Assembly: GCF_000717595.1 (NCBI RefSeq)
Contig: NZ_JNZO01000002.1
Location: 248,001-312,000 of the forward strand
From: Streptomyces flavochromogenes
GTDB taxonomy: Bacteria > Actinomycetota > Actinomycetes > Streptomycetales > Streptomycetaceae
Length of the DNA: 64,000 nt
Direction: 5' to 3'
This document shows, one piece after another, positions 1 through 8,587 of this stretch. A program made the translations under genes and the position numbers. Within the stretch, counting starts at the first letter, position 1. Each line of letters begins with the position of its first letter. The notes beneath the pieces are model-generated. The model had not been told where the DNA came from, made no database searches, and worked only from the letters and a program-made list of their open reading frames with translations.

Positions 1-579
1 GGCCGGGCGGCCGGTGCGGGCCTCGTGGCCGAGCGGGTCCGCGCCGAGGTTGCCGCGGGCCGCGTCGTCGGCGACGCCCCGCTCCTCGTAGAGACCGAGC
101 AGGAGCTCGGCGGCCGCCGCGGTCTCGTCGCCCGCGTCGAGGACGACCGGCGCCAGGTCGAGGTAGACGCCGTCGAGGACCTTGGCGAGCGAGGAGACCG
201 GGATGCCGGCTCCGCCGCCGCCCAGCCAGAGGGAGGTGACGCCGTTCTCCAGGTCGGCGAGGACCGCGTCGTTGTCGGCGGCGAGGTGCCGCTGCCGCAC
301 GTCCCAGCCGCCCAGGGTGTTGCCCTCGGCGCGGCCGCCGCGCACGAAGGGCGCGAAGCCGGGGAGCCCGGCGTCGGGCGCGGTCTCGCGCGCCGTGTAC
401 AGCGGACGGACGTCGAGGCCGTCCTCCAGGAGCGTGGAAAGGGCGTCCTCGGCGGCGTCGCCGGACACCTCTTTGCCGGACTTGCGCAGGACACCTGCCA
501 CAAGGTGTTGCCACTGTTCGTGTGGCGCTTCGGGAAATTCGGACGCCAGGGTGAGCCCGTCGTCAGGCAGGACCGTCAT
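1..579 (-). CDS. mutA: Methylmalonyl-CoA mutase small subunit (partial, runs off the left edge)
   Basis: The first 193 codons read on the minus strand from an ATG at 577-579, which begins MTVLPDDGLTLASEFPEAP and continues with an AlphaHEQWQ-type segment and the RKSGK stretch typical of the actinobacterial small (beta) subunit of adenosylcobalamin-dependent methylmalonyl-CoA mutase. This subunit pairs with MutB, and the heterodimer interconverts succinyl-CoA and (R)-methylmalonyl-CoA in the cytoplasm, feeding propionate metabolism and polyketide extender units. The small subunit lacks the cobalamin ligand and has a structural role. The C-terminal two thirds and the expected mutB lie beyond the edge. 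The next gene is divergent, with 93 bases between the two starts. The family call rests on recognition of the N-terminus. Confidence 0.85.
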   Translation of the reverse strand, partial: MTVLPDDGLTLASEFPEAPHEQWQHLVAGVLRKSGKEVSGDAAEDALSTLLEDGLDVRPLYTARETAPDAGLPGFAPFVRGGRAEGNTLGGWDVRQRHLAADNDAVLADLENGVTSLWLGGGGAGIPVSSLAKVLDGVYLDLAPVVLDAGDETAAAAELLLGLYEERGVADDAARGNLGADPLGHEARTGRPA

Positions 580-672
580 GCTCGGATGCTAGGGGAGATC
601 GACAAAGCAGCAGGAGGGCGTACGACTGTGACCTTCTTCTCGTTGTCAGTGGCGGCTGCGACGCTGTGTCGT

Positions 673-948
673 ATGGACAGGGACGAGGAGCTGCTGAGAG
701 GCCGGGTCTACGGCCAGGACCACGACGACCCCAGGCCGGGCCCGAGGCCCGGCCGCGTCTACGCCGAGCTGGTCGGCGGTCCGCTCGACGGACTGCTGCT
801 CGACGTCACGGACCGGACCCCGGGGCAGCGGGCGGCCGGCGCTGCCCTGGAGACGGAGCTGGGGCGGTACGGGGCCGGGGGCCGGTCGCTGTACGACCCG
901 CGCCCCGGCGATCCGAGCCGCCTCGACTGGTCCGGCGACACGCCGTGA
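673..948 (+). CDS. Small conserved hypothetical protein
   Basis: A 91-residue acidic, arginine-rich protein beginning MDRDEELLRGRVYG and ending in LDWSGDTP. The reading frame stays open far upstream of 673, but that part lies antisense to mutA, so the ATG at 673 is chosen. No membrane segment, signal peptide or catalytic motif is visible. The stretch VYAELVGGPLDGLLLDVT resembles small actinobacterial proteins of unknown function. It is divergent from mutA. No function can be assigned. Confidence 0.6.
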   Translation: MDRDEELLRGRVYGQDHDDPRPGPRPGRVYAELVGGPLDGLLLDVTDRTPGQRAAGAALETELGRYGAGGRSLYDPRPGDPSRLDWSGDTP

Positions 949-1065
949 CGTGCGTCTCGCCGGACCGCCGACGGGTTCGGCGGGGCCGGCACCGGCCCCC
1001 GTCGGCCTCCGTGCATGGCGTCGGTCTCCGTGTATGACGCCGGCCTCCGTGCATGACGGCCGGTC

Positions 1066-1536
1066 TCAGCGCATGACGGAGGAGAAGTTGTCCAGCTGGA
1101 TCCAGGTCACCTTGTTGGTCGCCTGGGGGCCGTAGACGTTGACGGCGCCGGCCGTGTTCGCCTCGATGCGGATCGCGTTGATGCCCAGGCTGTTGTTGCG
1201 GGGGCAGACACCGCGGGTCAGCTTGGGCGGGCGGATGGTGGCGGGCAGCGTGCCGAGACGGCCGTCGGCGGTGAACGCGCAGGTGACGGTGCCGCGCAGC
1301 TGGAGGAACTCCGTCCCCGCGAGCCGGATCACGCGGGCCTCGGCCGGCGCGCCGGGCTCGTTCACGACAGCGGGGTCCACGGTGATCGCCGTCCAGTCGA
1401 CGACGACCTGGCAGCCGTCCACGGGGTCCGCGGCGGCGGCCGGGGTGGCCGTGAGCAGCGGACCGGCGACCGCGACGGCGGGGGCGGCGAGCGCGGCGGT
1501 GAGCAGGGAGCGGCGGCTGGTGGTGGGCTGGGGCAT
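1066..1536 (-). CDS. Tat-exported small protein sharing a domain with its neighbour
   Basis: A 156-residue protein. The start at 1536 gives MPQPTTSRRSLLTAALAAPA, a twin-arginine signal followed by a hydrophobic stretch and an AxA cleavage region near residue 38. The mature part of about 115 residues is a compact domain with the motifs FLQLRGTVTC, LGTLPATIR, CPRNNSLG and VTWIQLD. The same ordered motifs form the C-terminal domain of the next gene upstream (1611-2930), so the two are a local duplication of one domain. Cysteines at the start and middle could form disulfides. The role is unknown; an extracellular binding module is the best guess. The gap to the upstream gene is 74 bases, so cotranscription is likely. 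Confidence 0.75.
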   Translation of the reverse strand: MPQPTTSRRSLLTAALAAPAVAVAGPLLTATPAAAADPVDGCQVVVDWTAITVDPAVVNEPGAPAEARVIRLAGTEFLQLRGTVTCAFTADGRLGTLPATIRPPKLTRGVCPRNNSLGINAIRIEANTAGAVNVYGPQATNKVTWIQLDNFSSVMR

Positions 1537-1610
1537 GCTCGATCCTCCGGATCGGGTGGGGTGTGCGGGCGGGGTGACGGGGCTGTGCACGGGGTTGTCT
1601 TCGGGGCCGC

Positions 1611-2930
1611 TCATCGCCAGGCGACGGAGACGCCGTCGAAGTCGATCCAGGTGATGGCGTTGTCGCTGGTGGCCCCGTAGACGTGGAGGGCGCCGGTGAC
1701 GTCCGTCTCGATCCGGCACACACAGCGGCCGGCGCTGTTGTTGCGGGGCACGTTCTGGCGCGTCGGATGCGTCGTGCGCAGCCGGTGCGGCAGGGTCCCG
1801 ATCCTGCTGTCCGCGGTCAGGCCGGGGGAGCAGGTGACGGTGCCGCGCAGCTGGAGGTAGGTGGTGCCGGCGAGGGCGATCAGCCGACCGCGCGGGCGGT
1901 CGGCGCCGGGGGAGACGCCGGCCTCGAGGGCGAGGTCCTCCCAGTCGGCGAGCACCTTGATCCCGTCCACCGCGGGCCGTGTGGGGTACCAGCCGATCGT
2001 GACGTCACGGGAACCGGTGGTGCCGGGGACGGTGTTGCTGAAGCCGAAGAGCAGCCGGGTCTCGCCCGTCGCGGGATCGACCTCGGTGGCGACGCCCTCG
2101 GGCTCGCGCCGGGTGAGGCCGTCGGCGTTGGTGACCACCTGCCGGTCGATGCGCTCGCCGGTCGTCCACCTGTACGAGGTGAGGAAGGCGATCCCCGGGA
2201 ACGAGTCGGGTATCTCGGGGAAGTTCTTCTTGTCGTACGGCGCCCACTGGTACGCGTAGAGGACGTCGCCCAGGGCCGTGTACCCCTGGGAGACGAGGGT
2301 CTTCTGCAGGGGGTAGGGGGTCGGCACGTCGGGAGTGACGTCCTCGCCGGCCGGCATGACGAAGGTGGTGCCCACCGGGACCCACGAGCCGGCCGCCGCC
2401 GCGGTGACGTCGTAGCGGGTGAAGTGCCGCTTTCCGTCCTTGTGGTACATGACGCACAGCTGGTTGTTCACCGGGTCGAGGGACGGGCCGGTGCTCGAAG
2501 TGCTGCCGGGCGGGGTGAACTTCTGGCTCTGCGGTATCAGGGCCCCGTCGAGGACCCCGCCGTCGACGAAGCGGAACCGGGTGACGGCCTTGCCGAAGGC
2601 GGCGTCGTCCGCGGAGAGCTGCAGCGGGCCGACCTCGGTCCAGAGGTAGGTGTCGGTGCCCACCGGCTCGGCGCCCATGGAGAGTCCGTGGCCGAAGCCC
2701 TTCAGCTGCATCGAGCCGGTGATCGCGCCGGTCCGGCGGTTGATGCGGTTGAGATGCAGGTTGCCCTGCGGGGCCGTGGCCGAGCTCTCCACCTGGAGGA
2801 CGAAGATGTGCCCGTTGACGGTGTCGGTGGCGATCGCCTGTGGTGCGGGGCCCTTCACCAGGTCGACCGTCTGAATGAGCCTGCCGGTGACGCCGGACAG
2901 ATCGACGCCGTTGGCGTCCGTTGTTCCCAT
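1611..2930 (-). CDS. TagC-like beta-propeller protein with duplicated C-terminal domain
   Basis: A 439-residue protein. The ATG at 2930 is preferred over an ATG 12 codons upstream because GGGGAGAGAG precedes it at good spacing. Residues 15-320 carry blade-like repeats with GFGHGLSMGAEP, YLWTEVG, SQGYTALGDVLYAY and RREPEGVA, matching the pattern of the P68 receptor-binding-protein/TagC-like beta-propeller family. Residues 325-439 repeat the domain of the small exported protein downstream (YLQLRGTVTC, VPRNNSAG, ITWIDFDG). No signal peptide is visible, which is odd if it acts outside the cell. In Gram-positive bacteria TagC relatives are linked to teichoic acid or the cell surface, and the phage relative binds host wall polymer. 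A sugar-polymer-binding role is inferred. Confidence 0.7.
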   Translation of the reverse strand: MGTTDANGVDLSGVTGRLIQTVDLVKGPAPQAIATDTVNGHIFVLQVESSATAPQGNLHLNRINRRTGAITGSMQLKGFGHGLSMGAEPVGTDTYLWTEVGPLQLSADDAAFGKAVTRFRFVDGGVLDGALIPQSQKFTPPGSTSSTGPSLDPVNNQLCVMYHKDGKRHFTRYDVTAAAAGSWVPVGTTFVMPAGEDVTPDVPTPYPLQKTLVSQGYTALGDVLYAYQWAPYDKKNFPEIPDSFPGIAFLTSYRWTTGERIDRQVVTNADGLTRREPEGVATEVDPATGETRLLFGFSNTVPGTTGSRDVTIGWYPTRPAVDGIKVLADWEDLALEAGVSPGADRPRGRLIALAGTTYLQLRGTVTCSPGLTADSRIGTLPHRLRTTHPTRQNVPRNNSAGRCVCRIETDVTGALHVYGATSDNAITWIDFDGVSVAWR

Positions 2931-3048
2931 GCTCTCTCCCCCTGGGGTGTGCGATGGATCCGACAAACGAAAGGGAGATCATCACATGAGGTGTCAGCGG
3001 CTCCGCGCCGCGCCGGGTTTCGACGTTCCGTAGCGGATTCGGGATGGG

Positions 3049-3067
3049 TTAGCTTAGGCTTACCTAA
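3049..3067 (+). promoter_or_regulatory. Iron box (DmdR/DtxR-type operator)
   Basis: TTAGCTTAGGCTTACCTAA matches the actinobacterial iron box TTAGGTTAGGCTAACCTAA at 17 of 19 positions and sits 61 bases before the DUF2470 gene start. In Streptomyces such sites bind DmdR1 with ferrous iron and repress iron-uptake genes. Iron repression of the downstream gene is therefore predicted. Confidence 0.85.
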
Positions 3068-3127
3068 GTATTGGTCCTGAGCGGCAGTCTCCGGCCTGTC
3101 TCCGTCACCTGTCCCGGGAGAACTCGG

Positions 3128-3832
3128 ATGCGTCCCTTCACCACCCGCGTCACGCGGCCCGCCCCCGCCGAGCGCGTGCGATCGATCCTGGCCGCCGCCC
3201 ACTCGATGACGGTCGTCTCCGACGCACTCCACCAGGAGGTGCACCTCCTGGACGGCACCGGTCCCATGGGCCACATCCATCTCCACGACCCGTCCGAGGA
3301 GAGCCACACCGGGCAGACCGCGCGGATCCCCGTGCGCCTGGAGTTCACCGACATCGCCCCCACCCCCGTACGCGAACGGCTCCGGGCGCGCGTGACCCTG
3401 ACGGGACTCCTCTCCGCCCCGTACGAGCCGGAGGCCGCCACGAGCATCTGCATGGAGTTCGGCCAGGCACTCCTGGAGGACGCCGAAGGCCGGAGCTACA
3501 TCACCCTGGAGGAGCTCCACGCGACGGACATCGACCCGATGGCCTCCTGCGAGGCGTCCATGCTGACCCATCTCGTCGACGGCCACAGCGAGCTCGTCCC
3601 CCTGCTGCTGCGCCTCGTCCGGCCGCGCCCCGCACGGGACATGGTCCGTGCCCTCCCCGTCGCGCTCGACCGGTACGGCATCACCCTGCGGCTCGAACAC
3701 CCCGCCGGTCACCAGGACGTCCGGCTGCCCTTCCCCACCCCCGTCACCGACATCGACCAGGCCGGCGCCCGGATGCACGCCCTGTTCGCAGCGGCCCGCC
3801 GCTCCTCCCACCCGAACAGCCTGATGACCTGA
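3128..3832 (+). CDS. DUF2470 / HugZ-like heme- or iron-associated protein
   Basis: A 234-residue protein starting MRPFTTRVTRPAPAERVRSIL. An ATG 19 codons upstream exists but GGGAGAA directly precedes 3128. The N-terminal AERVRSILAAAHSMTVV and the C-terminal part with HLVDGHSELVPLLL, RYGITLRLEH and VRLPFPTPVTD fit actinobacterial DUF2470 proteins, which are related to pyridoxamine-phosphate-oxidase-fold heme-handling proteins of the HugZ type. It is predicted cytoplasmic, with no signal or membrane helix. The iron box immediately upstream supports a role in iron or heme acquisition. It stands alone. Whether it degrades heme or only binds it cannot be told from the sequence. Confidence 0.75.
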   Translation: MRPFTTRVTRPAPAERVRSILAAAHSMTVVSDALHQEVHLLDGTGPMGHIHLHDPSEESHTGQTARIPVRLEFTDIAPTPVRERLRARVTLTGLLSAPYEPEAATSICMEFGQALLEDAEGRSYITLEELHATDIDPMASCEASMLTHLVDGHSELVPLLLRLVRPRPARDMVRALPVALDRYGITLRLEHPAGHQDVRLPFPTPVTDIDQAGARMHALFAAARRSSHPNSLMT

Positions 3833-4019
3833 CCCGACCTGACCGGCCCCGGTCGGCAGGCCCGATTCGCCTCCCGCACCCCGCCTGGCCTGCCCGAACG
3901 CCGGTCCGTGCCGGTCGAGATGCCGGAGGGGTGAGGCTGGCGAACAATGGACGGGTAGACCCACGCACGGTCGGTGCGGGGGACCGCTCGGGGACTTCCC
4001 AAACGGACACGGCCTTGCC

Positions 4020-6296
4020 ATGAACGCAGGAAGCCCGGCCGCTCACCGGCCGACGCCCCCCAGGGGTGCCCTGTACCGACTGGGTCACTGGTGCGCCCGT
4101 CACTTCATCCTCGTCATCGTGCTGTGGCTGGCGGCGATGGTGGGACTCCAGATCACCGACAGGGCGGTCGGAGGACAGTACTCCGACAACTTCGACCTCC
4201 CCGGGGTGCAATCGACGGAGGGGCTCGACGCCCTCCAGGCGCACGACCCCGCGGCCGCCGGCTACACCTCGCAGATCGTCCTGAACAGGACCTCCGGGCC
4301 GCTCACGGACGAGGCGTCCGTCATCAACTCGACCGTCGCCGCCCTGGAGAAACTGCCCGACGTCACCGGCGCGCAGAACCCCCTGCCGCCGCCGGGCACC
4401 ACCCCGCCCGCCCTTCCGGCCGGGGTCCCCAACACCGGCCCGCTGTCCACCGACGGCAAGACCGCCTACATCACCGTGCGGTTCAGCGTGCCGCCCTCCA
4501 CCCTCGGCACCGACTACCTGCCCGGGGTCGACACCGCCGTCCAGCCGCTCCGCGACGCGGGCGTGGACGTCGAGTACGGCGGCCCGCTCGGCGAACTCGC
4601 CCGGCCCGCGGCCGACGACCGCACCAGCGAGGCCATCGGCTTCGCCGTCGCGATCGTGGTCCTCCTCATCGGCTTCGGCAGCGTCATCGGGGCGGTCCTG
4701 CCGCTGATCACGGCCCTCCTCGGGGCGATCTGCGGCCTCGCGCTCCTCGGTCTGATGGCAGCAGCCTTCACCTTCGGCACGGTCTCACCCACGCTGGCCA
4801 CCATGATCGGCCTCGGTGTCGGCATCGACTACGCGCTCTTCCTCATCACCCGCCACCGCCAGAACCTCATGAACGGGCACGATCCCGCCGAATCGGCGGG
4901 CCTCGCGACCACCACCAGCGGCCGCGCCGTCCTGGTCTCCGGCTGTACGGTCATCATCGCCCTGTCCGGCCTGTGGGTCTCCGGCGTCAGCTTCATCGGC
5001 AAACTGGGCCTGGCGGCAGCCTTCACGGTCGTCACCGCGGTCCTCGCCGCGCTCACCCTGGTCCCGGCCATGCTCGGGCTGGTGGGCAAGCGCATCGACC
5101 GCTATCACGTCCGCAAGCCCGTGGCGGAGACCGACGCCGAACCCGGAGCGCCCGCGCACGGCACCTGGCACCGGTACGCACAGCGGGTGGAGAAGCGCCC
5201 CTGGTGGTTCCTGACCGGCGGCGTCCTGGTGCTGCTCGTCCTGGCCTTCCCGCTGCTGTTCATCCAGCTCGGCCACATCGGCGACGGCGCCGACCCCAAG
5301 TCCTTCACGGACCGGCGGGCGTACGACCTGATCTCCACCGCCTTCGGGCCCGGCGCCAACGGTCCGCTGACCGTGGTCGTCGATCAGTCGGCCGTACCCT
5401 CCGCGGACCGGGCGGACCTCGCCGACAAGCTCAAGCAGTCACTGACCGGAGTCCCGGACGCGGCGTACATCACCCCGCTCCAGCCCACCCCCGACGGGGA
5501 CGTGCTGGTCGGCACCGCCTACTCCGTGGCCTCCCCGCAGGACGAGAAGACGACCCAGCTGACCAACCACCTCGTCGACGACGTGCTGCCGCAGGCGGCG
5601 GCCGGCACCGACGCGAAGACGTACGTCACCGGCACCACGGCCTCCCAGGTCGACTTCCTCGACCTCGTCTCCAGCCGGCTCCCGCTGATCATCGCCGTGG
5701 TGGTGGGGCTCGCCTTCCTCGTCATCCTCATCGTCTTCCGCGGCCTCCTCGTCGCGGTGAAGGCCGCAGTCCTCAACGTGCTCTCCATCGCCGCCTCGTA
5801 CGGCGTGGTCGTGGCCGTCTTCCAGTGGGGCTGGGGCGGGCCCGCGCTCGGTGTCTCCGGCAAGGTGCCCATCGAGAGCTATGTGCCGATGATGATGTTC
5901 GCCATCGTCTTCGGCCTGAGCATGGACTACGAGATCTTCCTGCTGTCCCGTGTCCGCGAGGCATGGCTGCGCACCGGCGATCCGAAGGCCAGCGTGGCCC
6001 ACGCACTCGAGATCACCGCCCGGGTGATCACCTGCGCCGCACTGATCATGGTGAGCGTCTTCGCGGCCTTCATCGTCTCGGACAACATCGTGGTCAAGAT
6101 GCTCGGTCTCGGTCTGGCGGCCAGCGTCCTCATCGACGCCACCGTGGTGCGCCTGCTGCTCGTGCCCGCGGTGATGACCCTCCTCGGCAAGCACGCCTGG
6201 TGGACCCCGCGCTGGCTGGACCGGATCCTGCCGCACCTGGACACCGAGGGCGAGGGGGAGATGGAACCGGCGCCGGCCGGTGCGAAGAAGAGCTGA
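4020..6296 (+). CDS. MMPL family RND-type membrane transporter
   Basis: A 758-residue polytopic protein. The first helix is near residues 28-45 ([17 protein letters not shown]), followed by a large extracytoplasmic loop to about 200, a bundle of five helices to about 350, another helix near 400 ([20 protein letters not shown]), a second loop with [13 protein letters not shown], and five C-terminal helices. This two-fold MMPL architecture, with [15 protein letters not shown] and [13 protein letters not shown] motifs in helices 4 and 10 carrying the proton-relay Asp-Tyr pairs, is typical of actinobacterial exporters of lipids, polyketides or other hydrophobic compounds. It is of usual length. 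No ribosome site is obvious before the ATG. Substrate unknown. It converges on the next gene with a 3-base gap. Confidence 0.93.
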   Translation: MNAGSPAAHRPTPPRGALYRLGHWCARHFILVIVLWLAAMVGLQITDRAVGGQYSDNFDLPGVQSTEGLDALQAHDPAAAGYTSQIVLNRTSGPLTDEASVINSTVAALEKLPDVTGAQNPLPPPGTTPPALPAGVPNTGPLSTDGKTAYITVRFSVPPSTLGTDYLPGVDTAVQPLRDAGVDVEYGGPLGELARPAADDRTSEAIGFAVAIVVLLIGFGSVIGAVLPLITALLGAICGLALLGLMAAAFTFGTVSPTLATMIGLGVGIDYALFLITRHRQNLMNGHDPAESAGLATTTSGRAVLVSGCTVIIALSGLWVSGVSFIGKLGLAAAFTVVTAVLAALTLVPAMLGLVGKRIDRYHVRKPVAETDAEPGAPAHGTWHRYAQRVEKRPWWFLTGGVLVLLVLAFPLLFIQLGHIGDGADPKSFTDRRAYDLISTAFGPGANGPLTVVVDQSAVPSADRADLADKLKQSLTGVPDAAYITPLQPTPDGDVLVGTAYSVASPQDEKTTQLTNHLVDDVLPQAAAGTDAKTYVTGTTASQVDFLDLVSSRLPLIIAVVVGLAFLVILIVFRGLLVAVKAAVLNVLSIAASYGVVVAVFQWGWGGPALGVSGKVPIESYVPMMMFAIVFGLSMDYEIFLLSRVREAWLRTGDPKASVAHALEITARVITCAALIMVSVFAAFIVSDNIVVKMLGLGLAASVLIDATVVRLLLVPAVMTLLGKHAWWTPRWLDRILPHLDTEGEGEMEPAPAGAKKS

Positions 6297-6299
6297 GGC

Positions 6300-7232
6300 T
6301 CAGCCGCCCGACAGTTCGCCGAGCAGCTTCCAGGTGCGCACGCGGCCGTCCTCGCCGTTCAGCTCCGTCGCCGTGAACACCACCTCCGTCGCCCCCGCCT
6401 CGCGGTAGCGCCGTACCTCCGCGGCGACCGTCTCCTCGTCGCCGATCACGGCGATCTCGGCGGCCCGGGCGGCGCCGGACGCCTCGATCGCGCGCCGGTA
6501 GGACGGAATCCGCCCGTACAGCGCGAGTGCCTCGGCCGCCTTCTCCCGTACGGCCTCCACCGCGGCGTTCGCGGTGACCACGCCCGGGACGAGGGCCACG
6601 ATCCGGGGCGCGGGGCGGCCGGCCGCCGCCGCGGCGGCGGTGACGGTGGGGACGATGTGCTCGGCGAGCGCGCGCGGCCCCGCCAGGAACGGCAGCACCC
6701 CGTCGGCCAGTTCACCGCTGACGCGCAGGGCCTGCGGACCCATCGCGGCGACGAGGACCGGCACGGTCGGCCGGGCGCCCGGCACCGCCGCCGAGTACGG
6801 AGTCGTCGCGGTGAGCAGCTCGCCGTGGAAGTCGGCGCTGCCCGTCTCGAGCAGCGGACGCAGCGCCGTGAGGAACTCCCTGAGGAGACCGATGGGCCGC
6901 CGGTACGGGATGCCGAAACCGGTCTCGGTCAGGTGCTGGGTGCCGAGGGCGAGGCCGAGGTGATAGCGACCTCCGGTGGCCGCCTGGGCGGTCTGCGCCT
7001 GGCTGGAGACGAGCAGCGGATGGCGGCCGAAGACGGGGATGGCGGAGGTCCCGACCTGGAGACCGGGCACCTCGCGCCCGACGATCGCGGCCAGCGAGGG
7101 CGAGTCGTACGCGAAGGTCTGGCCGAACCACGCCGAGTGCAGGCCCGCGTCGCGCGCCTCCCGCGCGAGCCGGACCGTGCTGTCGATCGTGCGCTGGACG
7201 GAGGTCGAACCGAGCGTTACTCCGAGAGTCAT
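6300..7232 (-). CDS. LLM-class F420-dependent oxidoreductase
   Basis: A 310-residue luciferase-like monooxygenase-fold protein starting at the ATG at 7232 (MTLGVTLGSTSVQRTIDSTV). Family features include AREARDAGLHSAWFGQTFAYDSP near the N-terminus, GRYHLGLALGTQHL, the YRRPIGLLREFLTALRPLL segment and AMGPQALRVSGELADGVLPF. Such TIM-barrel enzymes use coenzyme F420 or FMN for hydride transfer. The closest pattern is the TIGR03564-like group of actinomycetes, whose substrates are mostly unknown. It is transcribed alone, converging with the MMPL gene and divergent from the HD gene with 138 bases between starts. Confidence 0.88.
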   Translation of the reverse strand: MTLGVTLGSTSVQRTIDSTVRLAREARDAGLHSAWFGQTFAYDSPSLAAIVGREVPGLQVGTSAIPVFGRHPLLVSSQAQTAQAATGGRYHLGLALGTQHLTETGFGIPYRRPIGLLREFLTALRPLLETGSADFHGELLTATTPYSAAVPGARPTVPVLVAAMGPQALRVSGELADGVLPFLAGPRALAEHIVPTVTAAAAAAGRPAPRIVALVPGVVTANAAVEAVREKAAEALALYGRIPSYRRAIEASGAARAAEIAVIGDEETVAAEVRRYREAGATEVVFTATELNGEDGRVRTWKLLGELSGG

Positions 7233-7370
7233 ACCTTCGCCAACCGGCCCGTCCGCGAACGGGATTCCCGTCCGGGTGTGAAGAGTGTGTTGCACGGCCG
7301 AGCGCGGCCGGCGGGCAGCCGGGGCGGGGGAGAGGAGGGACGGCCGGGGGTACCCCGCGATGATGGGGCG

Positions 7371-7925
7371 ATGACGACTCTCGCCGAGGTGGACGCGCTC
7401 GCCGGCCGCGCGCACGCCGGACAGACCGACAAGACCGGTGTCCCGTACGTCGAGCACGTCCGGGCGGTGGCCGCCGGCCTGGAACCGCTCGGCCCGCACC
7501 TGGCCATGGCCGGGCTGCTCCACGACGTCATCGAGGACACCGCGTGGACGGCGGAGCGGCTCCGCGCCGCCGGGATCCCGGACCGCGTCGTCGCCGTCGT
7601 CGAGGCCGTGACCAACACTCCCGGCACGGCCTACGAGGAGAAGATCCGCCGGATCACCGAGGACCCCGACGCCACGCTGGTGAAGATCGCCGACAACGCC
7701 CACAACAGCCGTTCGGACCGGGCCGCCGCTCTGCCGCCCGAACAGCGGGAACGGCTCGCCGCCAAGTACCGCGCGGCCCGGGAGACCCTCTGGGCGGCGG
7801 CCGACCCCGAGCACGTCGCGACCATCCTGCGCATCGTCAACCCCGAACTCCTGCGGGAACTCGGCTCCCGCTGTGACGCGGGTCACGGGAACCCCCTCCG
7901 GGGGCCGGACAGACGAGAGACGTGA
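7371..7925 (+). CDS. HD-domain hydrolase, RelA/SpoT-like single domain
   Basis: A 184-residue protein from the ATG at 7371. Motifs follow the metal-dependent HD fold of RelA/SpoT hydrolase domains: AGQTDKTGVPYVEH (first histidine), LLHDVIEDT (His-Asp and Glu-Asp) and VKIADNAHNSRSD (final Asp). It has only the hydrolase domain, no synthetase or TGS/ACT domains, and so resembles small Mesh1-type alarmone hydrolases. Hydrolysis of (p)ppGpp is plausible but unproven; other nucleotides are possible. Its stop codon overlaps the GTG start of the ECF sigma gene, implying translational coupling. The last 20 residues are arginine- and proline-rich and look disordered. Confidence 0.8.
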   Translation: MTTLAEVDALAGRAHAGQTDKTGVPYVEHVRAVAAGLEPLGPHLAMAGLLHDVIEDTAWTAERLRAAGIPDRVVAVVEAVTNTPGTAYEEKIRRITEDPDATLVKIADNAHNSRSDRAAALPPEQRERLAAKYRAARETLWAAADPEHVATILRIVNPELLRELGSRCDAGHGNPLRGPDRRET

Positions 7926-8587
7926 ACATCGACATGCGCGCACGCGTCCGGGACGGAGACCCCTCGGCCTTCGCCGAACTCTTCGACTCCTACGCCCGGA
8001 GCGTCTACAACCACGCCTTCCGGCTGACCGGTGACTGGTCGGTGGCCGAGGACGTGATGGCGGCGACCTTCCTGGAGGCCTGGCGGCTCCGGCGGAAGGT
8101 GGACCCCGACGGGGGATCGCTCCGGCCCTGGCTGCTCGGCGTCGCCACCAACGTCTCCCGCAACCACTGCCGCGGCAACCGCCGGTACCGGGCGGCCGCC
8201 GACGCGTACGCCGCCGCCGGGCAGGCCGAGGCCTCCGTACCCGACCACGCCGCCGAGGTCGCGGGCCGGATCGACGACCGGCGCCGCATCGCCGCCACCC
8301 TGCGGGCGCTCGGCACCCTCCGCCGCACCGAACGAGAGGTCCTCGTCCTCTGCCTCTGGGAGGGCCTCGCCTACACCGAGGTCGCCCAGGCCCTGCGCGT
8401 CCCCGTCGGCACCGTCCGCTCCCGGCTCTCCCGCGCCCGGGCCAAGCTCCGTACCGGCGCCGAGGCGGAACTCGCCAGAGAGAGAGGCGAACGCGTCGCG
8501 GAAAAACGGGAACCCGCCTCCCGCACCCGACAGACAACAGGTGATCGCGTGAACGCGGTCCGGCCCGCGCAGGAAGGAATCCGATGA
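7922..8587 (+). CDS. ECF-type RNA polymerase sigma factor
   Basis: A 221-residue sigma-70 family protein. A GTG at 7922 overlaps the preceding stop; an ATG four codons later is an alternative start. Region 2 is seen in AFAELFDSYARSVYNHAFRL and the following AEDVMAATFLEAW, and region 4 in REVLVLCLWEGLAYTEVAQAL followed by VPVGTVRSRLSRARAKL. There is no region 3, as in ECF factors. The C-terminal 35 residues after region 4 are charged and unstructured. It is coupled by ATGA overlap to the downstream membrane-anchored protein, which probably acts as, or is regulated with, its anti-sigma partner. The target promoters cannot be inferred from this window. Confidence 0.92.
   Translation: MNIDMRARVRDGDPSAFAELFDSYARSVYNHAFRLTGDWSVAEDVMAATFLEAWRLRRKVDPDGGSLRPWLLGVATNVSRNHCRGNRRYRAAADAYAAAGQAEASVPDHAAEVAGRIDDRRRIAATLRALGTLRRTEREVLVLCLWEGLAYTEVAQALRVPVGTVRSRLSRARAKLRTGAEAELARERGERVAEKREPASRTRQTTGDRVNAVRPAQEGIR

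Noticed and set aside
1683..3080. A 465-codon plus-strand open frame across the TagC-like gene
   Set aside because: Shadow of the minus-strand gene; no ribosome site or recognisable domain, and it would run through the iron box.
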